Assembly (NCBI GenBank): GCA_910577765.1
Contig: CAJTOV010000029.1
Location: 1 to 29,446 of the forward strand
DNA from: an uncultured Lachnospiraceae bacterium
GTDB taxonomy: Bacteria; Bacillota; Clostridia; Lachnospirales; Lachnospiraceae
Direction of reading: 5' to 3'
Length of the DNA: 29,446 nt
Shown piece after piece: positions 7,312-16,048 of the stretch. The first letter of the stretch is position 1; each line of letters begins with the position of its first letter. Position numbers and translations under genes: made by a program. The notes beneath the pieces were generated by a model, which worked only from the letters and a program-made list of their open reading frames with translations, was not told where the DNA came from and did not search any database.

Positions 7312-8046
7312 TTTCCGGACCAGGGCCAGCATCCCAAGAAACAGCTTCTCAAACAGGGAGCTGACCAGAATGATCACCAGGGTCCAGGCAAACAGGCCGC
7401 TGGTGTCCAGATAGATCTTGGCCATGTACAGATTCTCCCCAATGGAGTGGGAGGGAATGCCGATGACCTCCGCGGCCACCCCGGACTTCCAGCTCATGCC
7501 CAGGGCCACTCTGCAGCTGCTTACAATGTGGGGAAACAGGGAGGGAAGGTAAATGGACCAGAGCCTGCGCCAGGGAGTGGCGGAGAAGACCTGGGCCATC
7601 TCCAGAAGCCTGGGGTCCGTGCTTTCAAGGCCTGCTACGGTATGGGTGTAGAGAATGGGCAGCACCATGAGAAAGGAAATCAGCACCGACAGATTCTCCG
7701 ACCCTGTCCAGATCAGGGCCAGCACCACAAAGGAAGCTACGGGAACCGATTTCATCAGAACCATCACCGGCTCTAAAAGCTCCCGGACCAGGGGAACAAG
7801 AAAGGCCAGACAACCCAGGGCCAGCCCCAGGCCAAAGGCCATGAGAAATCCGGCGCAGATTCTGCCAAAGGATGCCCCTACAGCCATCCAGAAATCCGGC
7901 GCAGGCACCAGGGAAAAAAGGGAGCCCACCACATCCCGGGGTCCCACAAGCAGAATGTCATTGGAGATGCCTGTGGCGGCAGTCTGCCAGACCAGAAGCC
8001 AGAAAACAATGATCATACATTTGCGGATGGGAAACTTACGGGACAT
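7297..8046 (-). CDS. ABC transporter permease, SsuC/TauC type
   Basis: The 249-residue protein has about six hydrophobic segments and the inner-membrane ABC signature region EMAQVFSATPWRRLWSIYLP (residues about 151-170), the EAA-type loop that contacts the ATPase. Family members import sulfonates, nitrate, pyrimidine precursors or similar small anions or heterocycles. It starts at ATG 8046 after AAAGGAG and follows the substrate-binding gene by 54 bases, so the two form an operon. No ATP-binding subunit follows: the next gene is convergent and overlaps the permease stop. Confidence 0.92.
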   Translation of the reverse strand: MSRKFPIRKCMIIVFWLLVWQTAATGISNDILLVGPRDVVGSLFSLVPAPDFWMAVGASFGRICAGFLMAFGLGLALGCLAFLVPLVRELLEPVMVLMKSVPVASFVVLALIWTGSENLSVLISFLMVLPILYTHTVAGLESTDPRLLEMAQVFSATPWRRLWSIYLPSLFPHIVSSCRVALGMSWKSGVAAEVIGIPSHSIGENLYMAKIYLDTSGLFAWTLVIILVSSLFEKLFLGMLALVRKLLWP

Positions 8047-8100
8047 GGCGGCTCCTTTGTACCGGTCAGGTCTGGGTGCGTCCGGAGGGACGCCTTGTGT

Positions 8101-9216
8101 TTATGGTATAAAATAGAAGTCTTCCGTAGGCATGGCGCCTCCTACAGAAGCAGGATTCTGGTCATACAGAACCTGAAGGTATCCTTCCAGGCAGGTCTGC
8201 ATGTAGGCACCGGTGATGCTGACCAGGTTGCAGTAGGGAATGGCCTTCTCGGCAACAGGGGCCTTCTCAATGATGCCCAGCTCTGCGACCAGAAGGGACG
8301 CCTCCTTTGCATGGGCCTCGGCAAAGTCTGCGGATATCAGATGCTCATCCAGGAAGAGGGAAACAGCCTCCGGGTTTTCCTCCAGAAATTCATTGCGCAC
8401 AATGGTGACACCGGTGACCAGACGGCTTTCGCTGCCGTTTTTCCGGTTGGCATTGTCCCATTCCGTGGTCAGGTCCAGAACGATCTTTAAGTTTTCATTC
8501 TGCATGCAGGCGGCAGTGACAAAGGGCTGGGGCAGCAGGCCAATGGCGTCAGGCTGTTCCTTGAGAAGGGCGGCTACCTCCGTGGCCTCGGATTTGTACT
8601 CCAGCTTCACATCCTGCTCCGTCAGTCCGCTGGCTGCCAGCAGATAGCGGAGCACATAGTCCGGTGTGGTGCCTTTGCCGGTCAGGTAGATGGTACGCCC
8701 TTTTAAATCCTCCATACTCTGGATGGAAGCATCGGATGCCACAATATCCAGCACCCCCAGGGTGTTGATGTCAATGACAGACACAGCCCCTTTGGTCTTG
8801 TTGAACAGCACGCTGGACACATTGGCAGGAACCAGGGCAATGTCCAGATCCCCGGACACGATTTTGGCCGTCAGTTCATCGGCGGCCGCTGCCATGGTAA
8901 ATTCGTACCGGTTTCCGGCCTCGCCCTTTTCGTTAAGGTCCATCAGATGGACCAGTCCCATGGAGGTGGGGCCTTTTAAGGAGCCTATCCGGATGACCGG
9001 TCCTGCATTCCCGGGACTATCAGGGGAATCCGCGGGCTCCTGGGACGCGGATTCTGTCCCGTCCGTACTGCCGGCTTCCGGGGAAGGTGCTGCGGTGGTG
9101 CTTTCCGCTGCCCCAGGTGCCTGGGAACCGGAACTGGTGTCCCTTCCGGAGCATCCGGCCAGGGCAGCCGTTACAGCCAGGGTCAGGGTCAGCAATAATG
9201 ATACGTGTTTCTTCAT
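8101..9216 (-). CDS. ABC transporter substrate-binding lipoprotein, SsuA/NMT1-like
   Basis: The 371-residue protein has a signal peptide with lipobox ALAGC at about residue 21, then a Ser/Ala/Pro-rich linker to about residue 70. The mature fold (RIGSLKGPTSMGLVHLMD, LVPANVSSVLFNK, LKGRTIYLTGKGTTPDYVLRY split) matches periplasmic-binding proteins of the NMT1/SsuA/TauA class. The GPTSMGL block lies where the ligand is normally held. AGGAAAGGAG precedes ATG 9216. The ligand cannot be told from sequence. It is the first gene of a two-gene operon with the permease. Confidence 0.9.
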   Translation of the reverse strand: MKKHVSLLLTLTLAVTAALAGCSGRDTSSGSQAPGAAESTTAAPSPEAGSTDGTESASQEPADSPDSPGNAGPVIRIGSLKGPTSMGLVHLMDLNEKGEAGNRYEFTMAAAADELTAKIVSGDLDIALVPANVSSVLFNKTKGAVSVIDINTLGVLDIVASDASIQSMEDLKGRTIYLTGKGTTPDYVLRYLLAASGLTEQDVKLEYKSEATEVAALLKEQPDAIGLLPQPFVTAACMQNENLKIVLDLTTEWDNANRKNGSESRLVTGVTIVRNEFLEENPEAVSLFLDEHLISADFAEAHAKEASLLVAELGIIEKAPVAEKAIPYCNLVSITGAYMQTCLEGYLQVLYDQNPASVGGAMPTEDFYFIP

Positions 9217-9264
9217 ATTCTTCTCCTTTCCTCCGCTCTCTGGCGGTTCAATATGTTCCCAGGT

Positions 9265-9293
9265 AGTATACCATTTTGCATCTGAATTGTCAA
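9265..9293 (-). promoter_or_regulatory. sigma-A promoter of the ABC operon
   Basis: On the minus strand TTGACA (9288-9293), 17 bases ending TGG, then TATACT (9265-9270): near-consensus with an extended -10. The leader is only about 40 bases, leaving no room for a riboswitch. Confidence 0.88.
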
Positions 9294-9352
9294 AGTGTCT
9301 AAAAATTCCCCCTACTATGCAAAAAAGACATGAAAACCGGACCTTCCAGGCA

Positions 9353-9382
9353 TTGGATTTTAGAATCTCCTGCCATTATAAT
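9353..9382 (+). promoter_or_regulatory. probable promoter of the CitMHS-type transporter gene
   Basis: TTGGAT (9353-9358), 18 bases, TATAAT (9377-9382). It is divergent from the ABC promoter, with about 60 bases between them. Confidence 0.65.
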
Positions 9383-9441
9383 AAAGCTATGAGGATTGCC
9401 GCGGAAATCAGTAAATATAAAGAAAATGAGAGGAGAAGAAC

Positions 9442-10749
9442 ATGTCTTTTTTGGGTATTATGGGGTTTGTACTTATGATTCTTATGGTGGCGCTTCTGCT
9501 AAAGGGGAAGACCACACCGGCTGTAGTATTTATTCTCCTGCCGATTCTGGTAGGATTTCTGGTAGGCTTTACACCGGGAGAGATGGCAGATTACATCAAA
9601 GAAGGGGTGGGCAGTGTAGCTACCACGGCGATTCTGTTTATCTTTGCGGTCCTGTTCTTCGGAATTATGTCCGACGCAGGGGTATTTGACCGGATTGTGG
9701 GAAGCGTTGTAGGGTATGTAGGAAATAACCTGCTTCTTCTGATGTTTGCCACGGTACTGATCGCCATCATCGGCCATCTGGACGGCTCCGGGGCCACCAC
9801 CCTGCTGATCACCCTGCCGCCGCTGCTTCCCATCTACAAGAAGCTGAATGTGCGGACCGTGGTGCTTCTGGGTATCACCTGCCTGACCATGGGTGTCATG
9901 AATATCGTGCCCTGGGGCGGTCCCTGCGGACGGACCGCGGCAGCCCTGGAGGTGGCGCCCAATGACATCTGGAAATACTGCATTCCGGCCCAGCTGTTCG
10001 GTGTGGCTGCGATTCTGGTTCTGTGTGTATTTTTTGCCAAGGTGGAAAAGAAGCGGGGGGCAGGTCTGGCGGCAGGAGCCCCAGTCATGACAGAAGCCGG
10101 TGTCCAGGCCGGCAGGGACCAGGATTGTGCACGTCCGAAGCTGTTCTGGTTCAACATTGCCCTGATCGTTCTGGTGGTACTGGCACTGACCCTGACGAAG
10201 ATTCCCACACATATTACCTTTATGATTGCGCTGGCAATAGGCCTTATGGTTAATTATCCCAGCCAGAAGGAGCAGCAGGCCCGGGTCAAGGCCCATGCCA
10301 CGGATGCACTGACCATGGCATTTACCGCCCTGGCTTCCGGCGCCCTGATCGGCATCATGGGAAAAAGTCCCATGCTGGACGCCATGACCCAGATGGTGCT
10401 TTCCTTTATGCCCCAGAGTATGGCACCCCATTCCCACGTGCTGTTTGCGGCTGTGAACAGTCCCCTGAGCATGATTATTCACGGAGATGCCCTGACCTAC
10501 GGTATTGTGCCCATCATTAACCAGATCGTGTCCGGCTATGGGATACCGGCTGCGGCTGTGGGAGCTGCGTTCCTGATTACCTACGGACCTACCATTTATA
10601 TTATGCCCATGACCGCAGCTACTTATATGGGACTGGGCCTGGCAGATGTGGAGCTGAAGGACCACATCGCCTTTTCCCTGAAATGGGCGGTTCTGGTGGC
10701 AACCCTTCAGCTTCTGTTTGCTGTTGTTACCGGAATCATTCCGTTTTAA
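9442..10749 (+). CDS. CitMHS-family transporter (citrate-metal:proton symporter type)
   Basis: The 435-residue protein is almost wholly hydrophobic with about 11-12 membrane segments. GHLDGSGATTLLITLPPLLP (residues about 112-131) and GVMNIVPWGGPCGRTAA are strong matches to the CitMHS family of Bacillus CitM/CitH, which import citrate complexed with divalent metal together with protons. A second-half block NSPLSMIIHGDALTYGIVP mirrors the inverted-repeat topology. The start follows GAGAGGAGAAGAAC. It is 67 bases upstream of a serine hydrolase gene on the same strand. Citrate transport would fit citXG at 1974-3329, but other di- and tricarboxylates are possible. Confidence 0.9.
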   Translation: MSFLGIMGFVLMILMVALLLKGKTTPAVVFILLPILVGFLVGFTPGEMADYIKEGVGSVATTAILFIFAVLFFGIMSDAGVFDRIVGSVVGYVGNNLLLLMFATVLIAIIGHLDGSGATTLLITLPPLLPIYKKLNVRTVVLLGITCLTMGVMNIVPWGGPCGRTAAALEVAPNDIWKYCIPAQLFGVAAILVLCVFFAKVEKKRGAGLAAGAPVMTEAGVQAGRDQDCARPKLFWFNIALIVLVVLALTLTKIPTHITFMIALAIGLMVNYPSQKEQQARVKAHATDALTMAFTALASGALIGIMGKSPMLDAMTQMVLSFMPQSMAPHSHVLFAAVNSPLSMIIHGDALTYGIVPIINQIVSGYGIPAAAVGAAFLITYGPTIYIMPMTAATYMGLGLADVELKDHIAFSLKWAVLVATLQLLFAVVTGIIPF

Positions 10750-10816
10750 CGGCCCGGATACAACGGGACAGGAAAATGTCCCATGCCAACCATAACAAAA
10801 TAAAGGAGAGAAAACC

Positions 10817-11719
10817 ATGAAACAAATAGAACTTGCAGCATTTCAGGAAGCAGTAAAGGATCTGGGATTTCGTGGAATGGTGGTGTATCAGGACGGAGAA
10901 AAGCTGGTACACTGCCAGGCCAGGCCGGAGGAACGGCAGAACCAGTATTCCGTGACCAAAAGCTTCACCAGCACCGCAGTAGGATTCGCTGTCCAGGAGG
11001 GACGCTTCTGCCTGGATGATTATGTGCTGGAGCATTTCCGGGAGGATGCACCGGACCATCCGGCGGAGAATTTGAAAAAAATGAAACTGCGCCATCTGCT
11101 TACCATGTCCATGGGGTTTGAAAGCCCCATGCTTATGGGAGCCATGCGCCCGAAGATGACGGAGAAGGACTGGGTAAAATATGTACTGGGGGCCAGGGTG
11201 GTCCATGAGCCGGGCACCTGCTTCCAGTACAACAATGCAGGTCCCTATCTGCTGGGAATTCTGGTACAGCGGAAAGCCGGCTGTTCCCTGATGGAGTATC
11301 TGGGGCCCCGCCTGTTGGGACCTCTGGGAATTCCGGTGCCGGAATGTGAGCTGGACCCTCTGGGCAATACCTTTGGCGCGGGAGGACTGCGGATCAATGT
11401 GTCCGAGCTGGCGAAATTCGGTCTTTTCTGTCTGAACCGGGGAAAATGGAACGGCAGCCAGCTGCTTTCAGAGGCCTGGTTTGACCAGGCAGTGACACCG
11501 CAGATCGAGGCAGATGAAGGGGATCAGGAGATTGGCCGCCACTATGCCTGCCTGTTCTGGACCATGCCGGATGGCATGTACCGGGCAGACGGTAAATATG
11601 GGCAATACTGTGTGGTCTATCCGAAAAAGCGTGCAGTGATCGCAGTCAACTCCATGGAGACAGAGCGGGAAAAAGAAATACTGCGGGCAGTGGTCAGAAC
11701 CATTGTGCCGCAATTATAG
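10817..11719 (+). CDS. serine hydrolase, beta-lactamase/esterase (class C-like) family
   Basis: The 300-residue protein has the SxxK motif as SVTK (Ser45, Lys48) and a YxN motif in FQYNNAGPYLLG, the catalytic Ser, Lys and Tyr of class C beta-lactamase-like enzymes. The last motif (HxG or KTG in relatives) may be ADGKYGQY near residue 256. There is no signal peptide, so the enzyme is likely cytoplasmic. That argues against a cell-wall or antibiotic role and favours an esterase or amide hydrolase. AAAGGAGAG precedes the ATG. It probably shares a transcript with the transporter gene upstream and ends at a terminator-like hairpin. Confidence 0.9.
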   Translation: MKQIELAAFQEAVKDLGFRGMVVYQDGEKLVHCQARPEERQNQYSVTKSFTSTAVGFAVQEGRFCLDDYVLEHFREDAPDHPAENLKKMKLRHLLTMSMGFESPMLMGAMRPKMTEKDWVKYVLGARVVHEPGTCFQYNNAGPYLLGILVQRKAGCSLMEYLGPRLLGPLGIPVPECELDPLGNTFGAGGLRINVSELAKFGLFCLNRGKWNGSQLLSEAWFDQAVTPQIEADEGDQEIGRHYACLFWTMPDGMYRADGKYGQYCVVYPKKRAVIAVNSMETEREKEILRAVVRTIVPQL

Positions 11720-11740
11720 TAACAGTGACACATAAACAGC

Positions 11741-11777
11741 AAAAAAGGCCTTGCAGAAGTGTGCAGGGTCTTTTCCT
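11741..11777 (+). terminator. probable terminator after the serine hydrolase
   Basis: GGCCTTGCA (11747-11755) pairs with TGCAGGGTC (11762-11770), with two G-T pairs, followed by TTTT and preceded by AAAAAA. Confidence 0.65.
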
Positions 11778-11793
11778 GCATTTTCCGGGATGG

Positions 11794-11799
11794 TATAAT
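11794..11799 (+). promoter_or_regulatory. extended -10 promoter element of the LysR gene
   Basis: TGGTATAAT (TATAAT at 11794-11799) is a consensus extended -10, about 55 bases before the LysR start. No good -35 is visible. Confidence 0.6.
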
Positions 11800-11854
11800 A
11801 TGAACACTTAGTTCAGATAACCAGTCTGGTAAGAAAACAGGAAAGGGGACAGAC

Positions 11855-12805
11855 ATGGATTTTAAAGAGCTGGAATATATTCTGGTAATCGCCCGGGAGA
11901 AAAGCATTTCCCGGGCCGCGGAGTGTCTCTATATGTCACAGCCTGCATTGAGCCGGTTTCTGCTGAAGCTGGAAGGAAGGCTGGGGGTGGAACTGTTTAT
12001 CCGGAAGAACCGGCAGTATCTGCCCAGCCAGGCCGGGGAACTGTACCTGGATATGGCCCGCAGGATTCTGGGCATCCGGCAGGAGTTTGATGTCCGGTTA
12101 GAAGAGCTTCTGGAGGCTGGCCGCGGAAGTCTGAATTTCGGCATTACACCAGGCCGGGCACGGACCATGCTGCCCCTGGTCATTCCCGCCTTTCACCAGC
12201 AGTACCCGGGGATCGACTTAAATGTCTTTGAGGAAGACGTGGAGACCCTGGAAAAATACTTAAAGGAGGGAATCGTCGAAGCCGCCTTTCTGACCATGAG
12301 TCCCGGCACGGAACCGGACAGCAGCCGTTTCCGGTATGAACGGATTTTTCGGGAGGAAGTGGTCCTGTGCATGGCAAAGGGAAGCCGGTATTCCGTGCTT
12401 GCCCAGGACCGCCAGGACCGCCGGTATCCCTGGCTGGACCTGAGGCTTGTGGAGCATGAAACGTTTCTTCTTCTGAAAAAGAACATGCGCTTGGGCCAGT
12501 TTTCGGAAGAAATTTTCGCGGATTATCAGATGCACCCAAAGATTATGCGCCTCAGTTCCATTGACACGGCCCTGGCCCTGGTGAGCCAGCAGTATGGCAT
12601 TGCCTTTGCCAGCAGCTTTCGTATGGAGGAACATCAGCAGGCCCGGGCCCTGGATATCTTCTCCATCGGAGAACGGGTGACAGAGTGGGATTTTGTGGTT
12701 GTCTGCCCGAAGGATACTGCCATGAAAAAAACGCTGTGCCATCTGGTCAATCTGATGGGGGAGACAACCGCACCTGCGTGTTACCCTGGACCAGCATTTC
12801 CCTAA
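11855..12805 (+). CDS. LysR-family transcriptional regulator
   Basis: The 316-residue protein has the N-terminal winged helix-turn-helix (SISRAAECLYMSQPALSR, residues about 16-33) and a C-terminal substrate-binding domain starting near residue 90. The start follows GAAAGGGG. LysR proteins usually sense a small molecule and control adjacent genes. Here the neighbours are the serine hydrolase and CitMHS-type genes upstream and the hydrogenase operon 85 bases downstream, all on the same strand, so the target cannot be assigned by divergence. The effector is unknown. Confidence 0.95.
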   Translation: MDFKELEYILVIAREKSISRAAECLYMSQPALSRFLLKLEGRLGVELFIRKNRQYLPSQAGELYLDMARRILGIRQEFDVRLEELLEAGRGSLNFGITPGRARTMLPLVIPAFHQQYPGIDLNVFEEDVETLEKYLKEGIVEAAFLTMSPGTEPDSSRFRYERIFREEVVLCMAKGSRYSVLAQDRQDRRYPWLDLRLVEHETFLLLKKNMRLGQFSEEIFADYQMHPKIMRLSSIDTALALVSQQYGIAFASSFRMEEHQQARALDIFSIGERVTEWDFVVVCPKDTAMKKTLCHLVNLMGETTAPACYPGPAFP

Positions 12806-12823
12806 AATTTTTACAAAAAAGTA

Positions 12824-12853
12824 ATTGATAACAATATATCAATGTGAGATAAT
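12824..12853 (+). promoter_or_regulatory. hydrogenase operon promoter with overlapping Rex-like operator
   Basis: TTGATA (12825-12830), exactly 17 bases, GATAAT (12848-12853) form the promoter, with transcription expected near 12860. The -35 lies within an inverted repeat, ATTGATA-N6-TATCAAT (12824-12843). The inner 18 bases (TTGATAACAATATATCAA) fit the TTGTTAA-N4-TTAACAA layout of clostridial Rex sites with three mismatches. Rex represses fermentative redox genes when NADH/NAD+ is low. Assigning it to Rex is inference. Confidence 0.65.
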
Positions 12854-12890
12854 AGAAAAAATACATGTAGATCATTTGGAGGAGTGTGCA

Positions 12891-13133
12891 ATGAGAGTTA
12901 CGATTTGTATTGGAAGTGCGTGTCACCTGAAGGGGTCCAAGGACATTATCCAGAAGATGCAGGAGCTGGTGAAAGTACATCAGGTATCTGACAAGGTAGA
13001 TTTAAACGGCGCCTTCTGCAGCGGCAACTGCATGAAGGAAGGGGTGTGCGTTACCGTGGAGGATACCTTGTTCTCTTTGAAACCGGACGAGACAGAGGCA
13101 TTTTTTGAGAAGGAAATCATGGGGAGGCTGTAA
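12891..13133 (+). CDS. thioredoxin-like [2Fe-2S] ferredoxin domain protein, hydrogenase-associated
   Basis: The 80-residue protein has Cys6-x4-Cys11 and Cys43-x3-Cys47, the ligand layout of NuoE/HndA-type thioredoxin-like [2Fe-2S] proteins, plus an extra Cys53. It is only the cluster-binding domain, without the helical N-terminal part of full NuoE (about 150 residues). ATG 12891 is chosen over an in-frame upstream codon at 12825 because GGAGGAG lies just before it and 12825 falls inside the promoter. Two bases separate it from the next gene, so translation is coupled. It probably passes electrons to or from the adjacent hydrogenase-like protein. Confidence 0.9.
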   Translation: MRVTICIGSACHLKGSKDIIQKMQELVKVHQVSDKVDLNGAFCSGNCMKEGVCVTVEDTLFSLKPDETEAFFEKEIMGRL

Positions 13134-13135
13134 GT

Positions 13136-14866
13136 ATGGCGATTATTGATTTTAAAGCGACCAAATGCCGCCACTGTTACAAATGTGTCCGCAACTGCGA
13201 GGTCAAGGCCATTATGGTCAAGGACGGGCGTGCGGAGATCATGCCGGAAAACTGTATCCTATGCGGACGCTGCTTACAGATCTGCCCCCAGTCCGCCAAG
13301 ACTCTGGTCAGTGATTTACATATGGTCCGCTATATGATCCAGCGGGGTGTGAAGGTGGTGGTCTCCATGGCGCCGGCCTACATGGGACTCCTTAAGTACA
13401 ACACCATCGGACAGGTCCGCGGGGCCCTTCTGCGCCTGGGCTTTGCCGATGTTCGGGAGACCTCCGAGGGGGCGGCCCTGGTGACGGCCGAGTATGACCG
13501 GATCATGCAGGAAGGGACCATGGAGAACATCATCACCACCTGCTGTCCCAGTGCCAACGACCTGATTGAAAAATATTATCCCAGCCTGGTTCCGTGGATG
13601 GCGCCGGTGGTGTCCCCCATGATCGCCCACGGCATGATGCTGAAGAAGGAATACGGCATGGATACCAAGGTAGTCTTTCTCGGCCCCTGCATTGCCAAGA
13701 AGCAGGAAGCCCAGGACGTCCGCCATTCCGGCTACATTGACGCGGTGCTGAATTTCAATGATATCCAGGCCTGGCTGGAGGAAGAGGAGATCGTCATTGA
13801 GGACTGTGAGGATATGCCCTTCCCGAAGAATCCGGGAATCAACCGGCTGTATCCGGTGACCAGCGGTGTCATCAGTTCCGTGCTGGCCACGGAGAAGAAG
13901 CAGGATTCCTACCGGAAGTTCTACGTCCATGGGGAGAAGAACTGCATGGATCTGTGCGAAAGCCTGATCCGGGGGGAGATCACCGGCTGCTTCATTGAGA
14001 TGAACATGTGCGCAGGCGGCTGCATCAAGGGCCCCACGGTCCGGGAGGACAGCATTTCCCGGTTCAAGGTAAAGCTGGATATGGAGGAGAATGTCGAGAA
14101 GATACCGGCTCCGGAGGAGGAGACGGCCCCGGTGTTAAAAGCCATTTCCTTAAAGAAGATCTTTATGGACCGTTCGCCCAAGGACCCGGTTCCCACAGAG
14201 GAGGAGATCCGGGAGATCCTTGCCAGAACCGGCAAGGTGAGACCCGAGGACGAGCTTAACTGCGGCGCCTGCGGTTATCCTACCTGCCGGGAAAAGGCCA
14301 TTGCCGTCTTCCAGAAAAAGGCAGAGCTGAACATGTGTATTCCGTTTATGTACGAGAAATCCGAATCCCTGGCCAACCTGGTGATGGAGACTTCCCCCAA
14401 TCTGGTAATGATCGTGGACCGGAACATGAAGCTGATGGAGTACTCGGCAGTGGGAGAGCGGTATTTCGGCAAAACCCGGTCCGAGGCTTTGCAGATGTAT
14501 CTGTACGAGTTTATTGATCCGGAGGATTTCCAGTGGGTATTCGACACCCGCCAGGCCATCCACGGCAAGAAGGTCAGCTACCCGGACTACCATCTGGATA
14601 CCCTCCAGAATATTATCTACATAGAGAAGGAAGACGTGGTTCTGGCCACATTCATCGACATTACCAGGGAGGAAGAGCAGGCCCGCCTGGATTACGAGCG
14701 GAAGCTGGATACCATTGACCTGGCCCAGAAGGTCATTCACAAACAGATGATGGTGGCCCAGGAGATTGCCGGTCTCTTAGGCGAGACCACTGCGGAGACC
14801 AAGACAACCCTGACGAAACTCTGCCAGTCACTTCTGGAAGATGGAAGCGATAATGGAGGTAAGTAG
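13136..14866 (+). CDS. putative sensory [FeFe] hydrogenase with Fe-S and PAS domains (HydS-like, group C)
   Basis: The 576-residue protein reads in order: two [4Fe-4S] ferredoxin motifs (Cys11-14-17-21 and Cys40-43-46-50), an H-cluster domain (about 60-330), an Fe-S domain like that of CO dehydrogenase/AcsC proteins (CGACGYPTC at 376-384 plus Cys401), a PAS domain (about 418-525), and a C-terminal helix. The H-cluster ligands are TTCCPS (Cys136-137), GPCIAKK (Cys185) and MCAGGC (Cys292, Cys296). Catalytic hydrogenases have TSCCP, MPCxxK and a GCxxGGGQP tail; here Met is Gly and the GGGQP tail is missing. These changes and the PAS domain mark group C enzymes, proposed to sense H2 rather than turn it over quickly. 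It abuts the PP2C gene, its probable output. No histidine kinase is present in the window. Confidence 0.9.
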   Translation: MAIIDFKATKCRHCYKCVRNCEVKAIMVKDGRAEIMPENCILCGRCLQICPQSAKTLVSDLHMVRYMIQRGVKVVVSMAPAYMGLLKYNTIGQVRGALLRLGFADVRETSEGAALVTAEYDRIMQEGTMENIITTCCPSANDLIEKYYPSLVPWMAPVVSPMIAHGMMLKKEYGMDTKVVFLGPCIAKKQEAQDVRHSGYIDAVLNFNDIQAWLEEEEIVIEDCEDMPFPKNPGINRLYPVTSGVISSVLATEKKQDSYRKFYVHGEKNCMDLCESLIRGEITGCFIEMNMCAGGCIKGPTVREDSISRFKVKLDMEENVEKIPAPEEETAPVLKAISLKKIFMDRSPKDPVPTEEEIREILARTGKVRPEDELNCGACGYPTCREKAIAVFQKKAELNMCIPFMYEKSESLANLVMETSPNLVMIVDRNMKLMEYSAVGERYFGKTRSEALQMYLYEFIDPEDFQWVFDTRQAIHGKKVSYPDYHLDTLQNIIYIEKEDVVLATFIDITREEEQARLDYERKLDTIDLAQKVIHKQMMVAQEIAGLLGETTAETKTTLTKLCQSLLEDGSDNGGK

Positions 14867-16048
14867 ATGGGAGTTACCGTAGACGTAGGCTATAAGAGCC
14901 TGAACAAATTTTCTGAGATATTGTGCGGGGACAAGGTGGAGACCCTCCAGACCGAGGATTCCCACATCATGATCCTGGCGGACGGTATGGGAAGCGGGGT
15001 CAAGGCCAACATTCTGGCAACCCTGACCTCCAAGATCCTGGGAACCATGTTTTTAAACGGAGCTACCCTGGAAGAGTGTGTGGAGACCATTGTCCAGACC
15101 CTGCCCATCTGCCAGGTCCGCCATGTGGCATATGCCACCTTCAGCATCCTTCAGGTGTTCCACAATGGGGATGCCTATCTGGTGGAGTTTGACAATCCAA
15201 GCTGTATCTTCATCCGCAACGGCCGTCTGGTACCTATTCCGGAGAATATCCGGGAGGTGGAGGGCAAGAAGATCAATGAGTACCGGTTCAAGGTCCAGAA
15301 GGGGGATGCCCTGATCCTCATGAGCGACGGAACCATCCATGCCGGGGTGGGGCAGCTTCTGAACTTTGGCTGGCTGTGGGAGGACATTGCCAGCTACGCG
15401 GTGAAGCAGTACGCCCTGACCATTTCCGCCAAGCGGCTGGCAGCCTCCATCTGCCAGGCCTGCGACGAGCTGTACCAGTACCGGCCCGGGGATGACACCA
15501 CCGTGGCCTGCATGCGGATCATCAATGCCAAACCGGTGAACCTGATGACCGGTCCGGCCCAGGCGCCGGAGCGGGACAACGAGATGGTAAGCGCCTTTAT
15601 GTCCGGGGATGAGATGACCAAGCGGATCGTCTGCGGCGGCACCAGCGCCACCATTGTGTCCCGTGTGCTTAAGAAGAAGCTGGATGTGTCCATGGATTAT
15701 GTGGACCCGGATATTCCGCCCATTGCCTATATGGACGGCATTGAGCTGGTGACCGAAGGGGTCCTGACCCTAAACCGGGTCATCCAGCTGCTGAAGCGCT
15801 ATGTGAAAAATGAAACCGTGTCCGAGGATTATTTCCTGGAGCTTGACAAACCCAACGGCGCCTCCATGGTGGCCAAGATGCTGATCGAGGACTGCACAGA
15901 GCTGCATCTGTATGTAGGCAAGGCCATCAACAGCGCCTACCAGAACCCGGGACTGCCCTTTGACCTTGGCATCCGGCAGAATCTGGTGGAGCAGCTGAAG
16001 AACACGGTGGAAGAGATGGGCAAGCCGGTGACAGTGACCTACTATTGA
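14867..16048 (+). CDS. SpoIIE/PP2C-family serine phosphatase with extra C-terminal domain
   Basis: The 393-residue protein has the metal-binding motifs of SpoIIE-type PP2C phosphatases: LADGMGSG (residues 37-44), LMSDGTIHAG and GDDTTVA near residue 207. These bind the two Mn or Mg ions that hydrolyse phosphoserine or phosphothreonine. Residues about 225-393 form a second domain (RIVCGGTSATIVSR, YVDPDIPPIAYMDGIELV) that I do not recognise. The start directly follows the stop of the sensory hydrogenase gene, with ATGGAGGTAAG as ribosome site, so the two are tightly coupled. The pairing supports a redox or H2 signal being turned into dephosphorylation of an unknown target. No matching kinase or anti-sigma antagonist lies in the window. 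Confidence 0.9.
   Translation: MGVTVDVGYKSLNKFSEILCGDKVETLQTEDSHIMILADGMGSGVKANILATLTSKILGTMFLNGATLEECVETIVQTLPICQVRHVAYATFSILQVFHNGDAYLVEFDNPSCIFIRNGRLVPIPENIREVEGKKINEYRFKVQKGDALILMSDGTIHAGVGQLLNFGWLWEDIASYAVKQYALTISAKRLAASICQACDELYQYRPGDDTTVACMRIINAKPVNLMTGPAQAPERDNEMVSAFMSGDEMTKRIVCGGTSATIVSRVLKKKLDVSMDYVDPDIPPIAYMDGIELVTEGVLTLNRVIQLLKRYVKNETVSEDYFLELDKPNGASMVAKMLIEDCTELHLYVGKAINSAYQNPGLPFDLGIRQNLVEQLKNTVEEMGKPVTVTYY

Noticed and set aside
9499..10818. A 439-residue antisense frame rich in His and Gln
   Set aside because: It mirrors the hydrophobic codons of the CitMHS-type transporter and has no independent support.
10817..11719. Antibiotic-resistance beta-lactamase
   Set aside because: No signal peptide and an atypical final motif; the family is mostly esterases and peptidase-like hydrolases.
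12824..12843. Fnr-type site for the hydrogenase promoter repeat
   Set aside because: The TTGAT and ATCAA halves are eight bases apart instead of four, so the Rex layout fits better.
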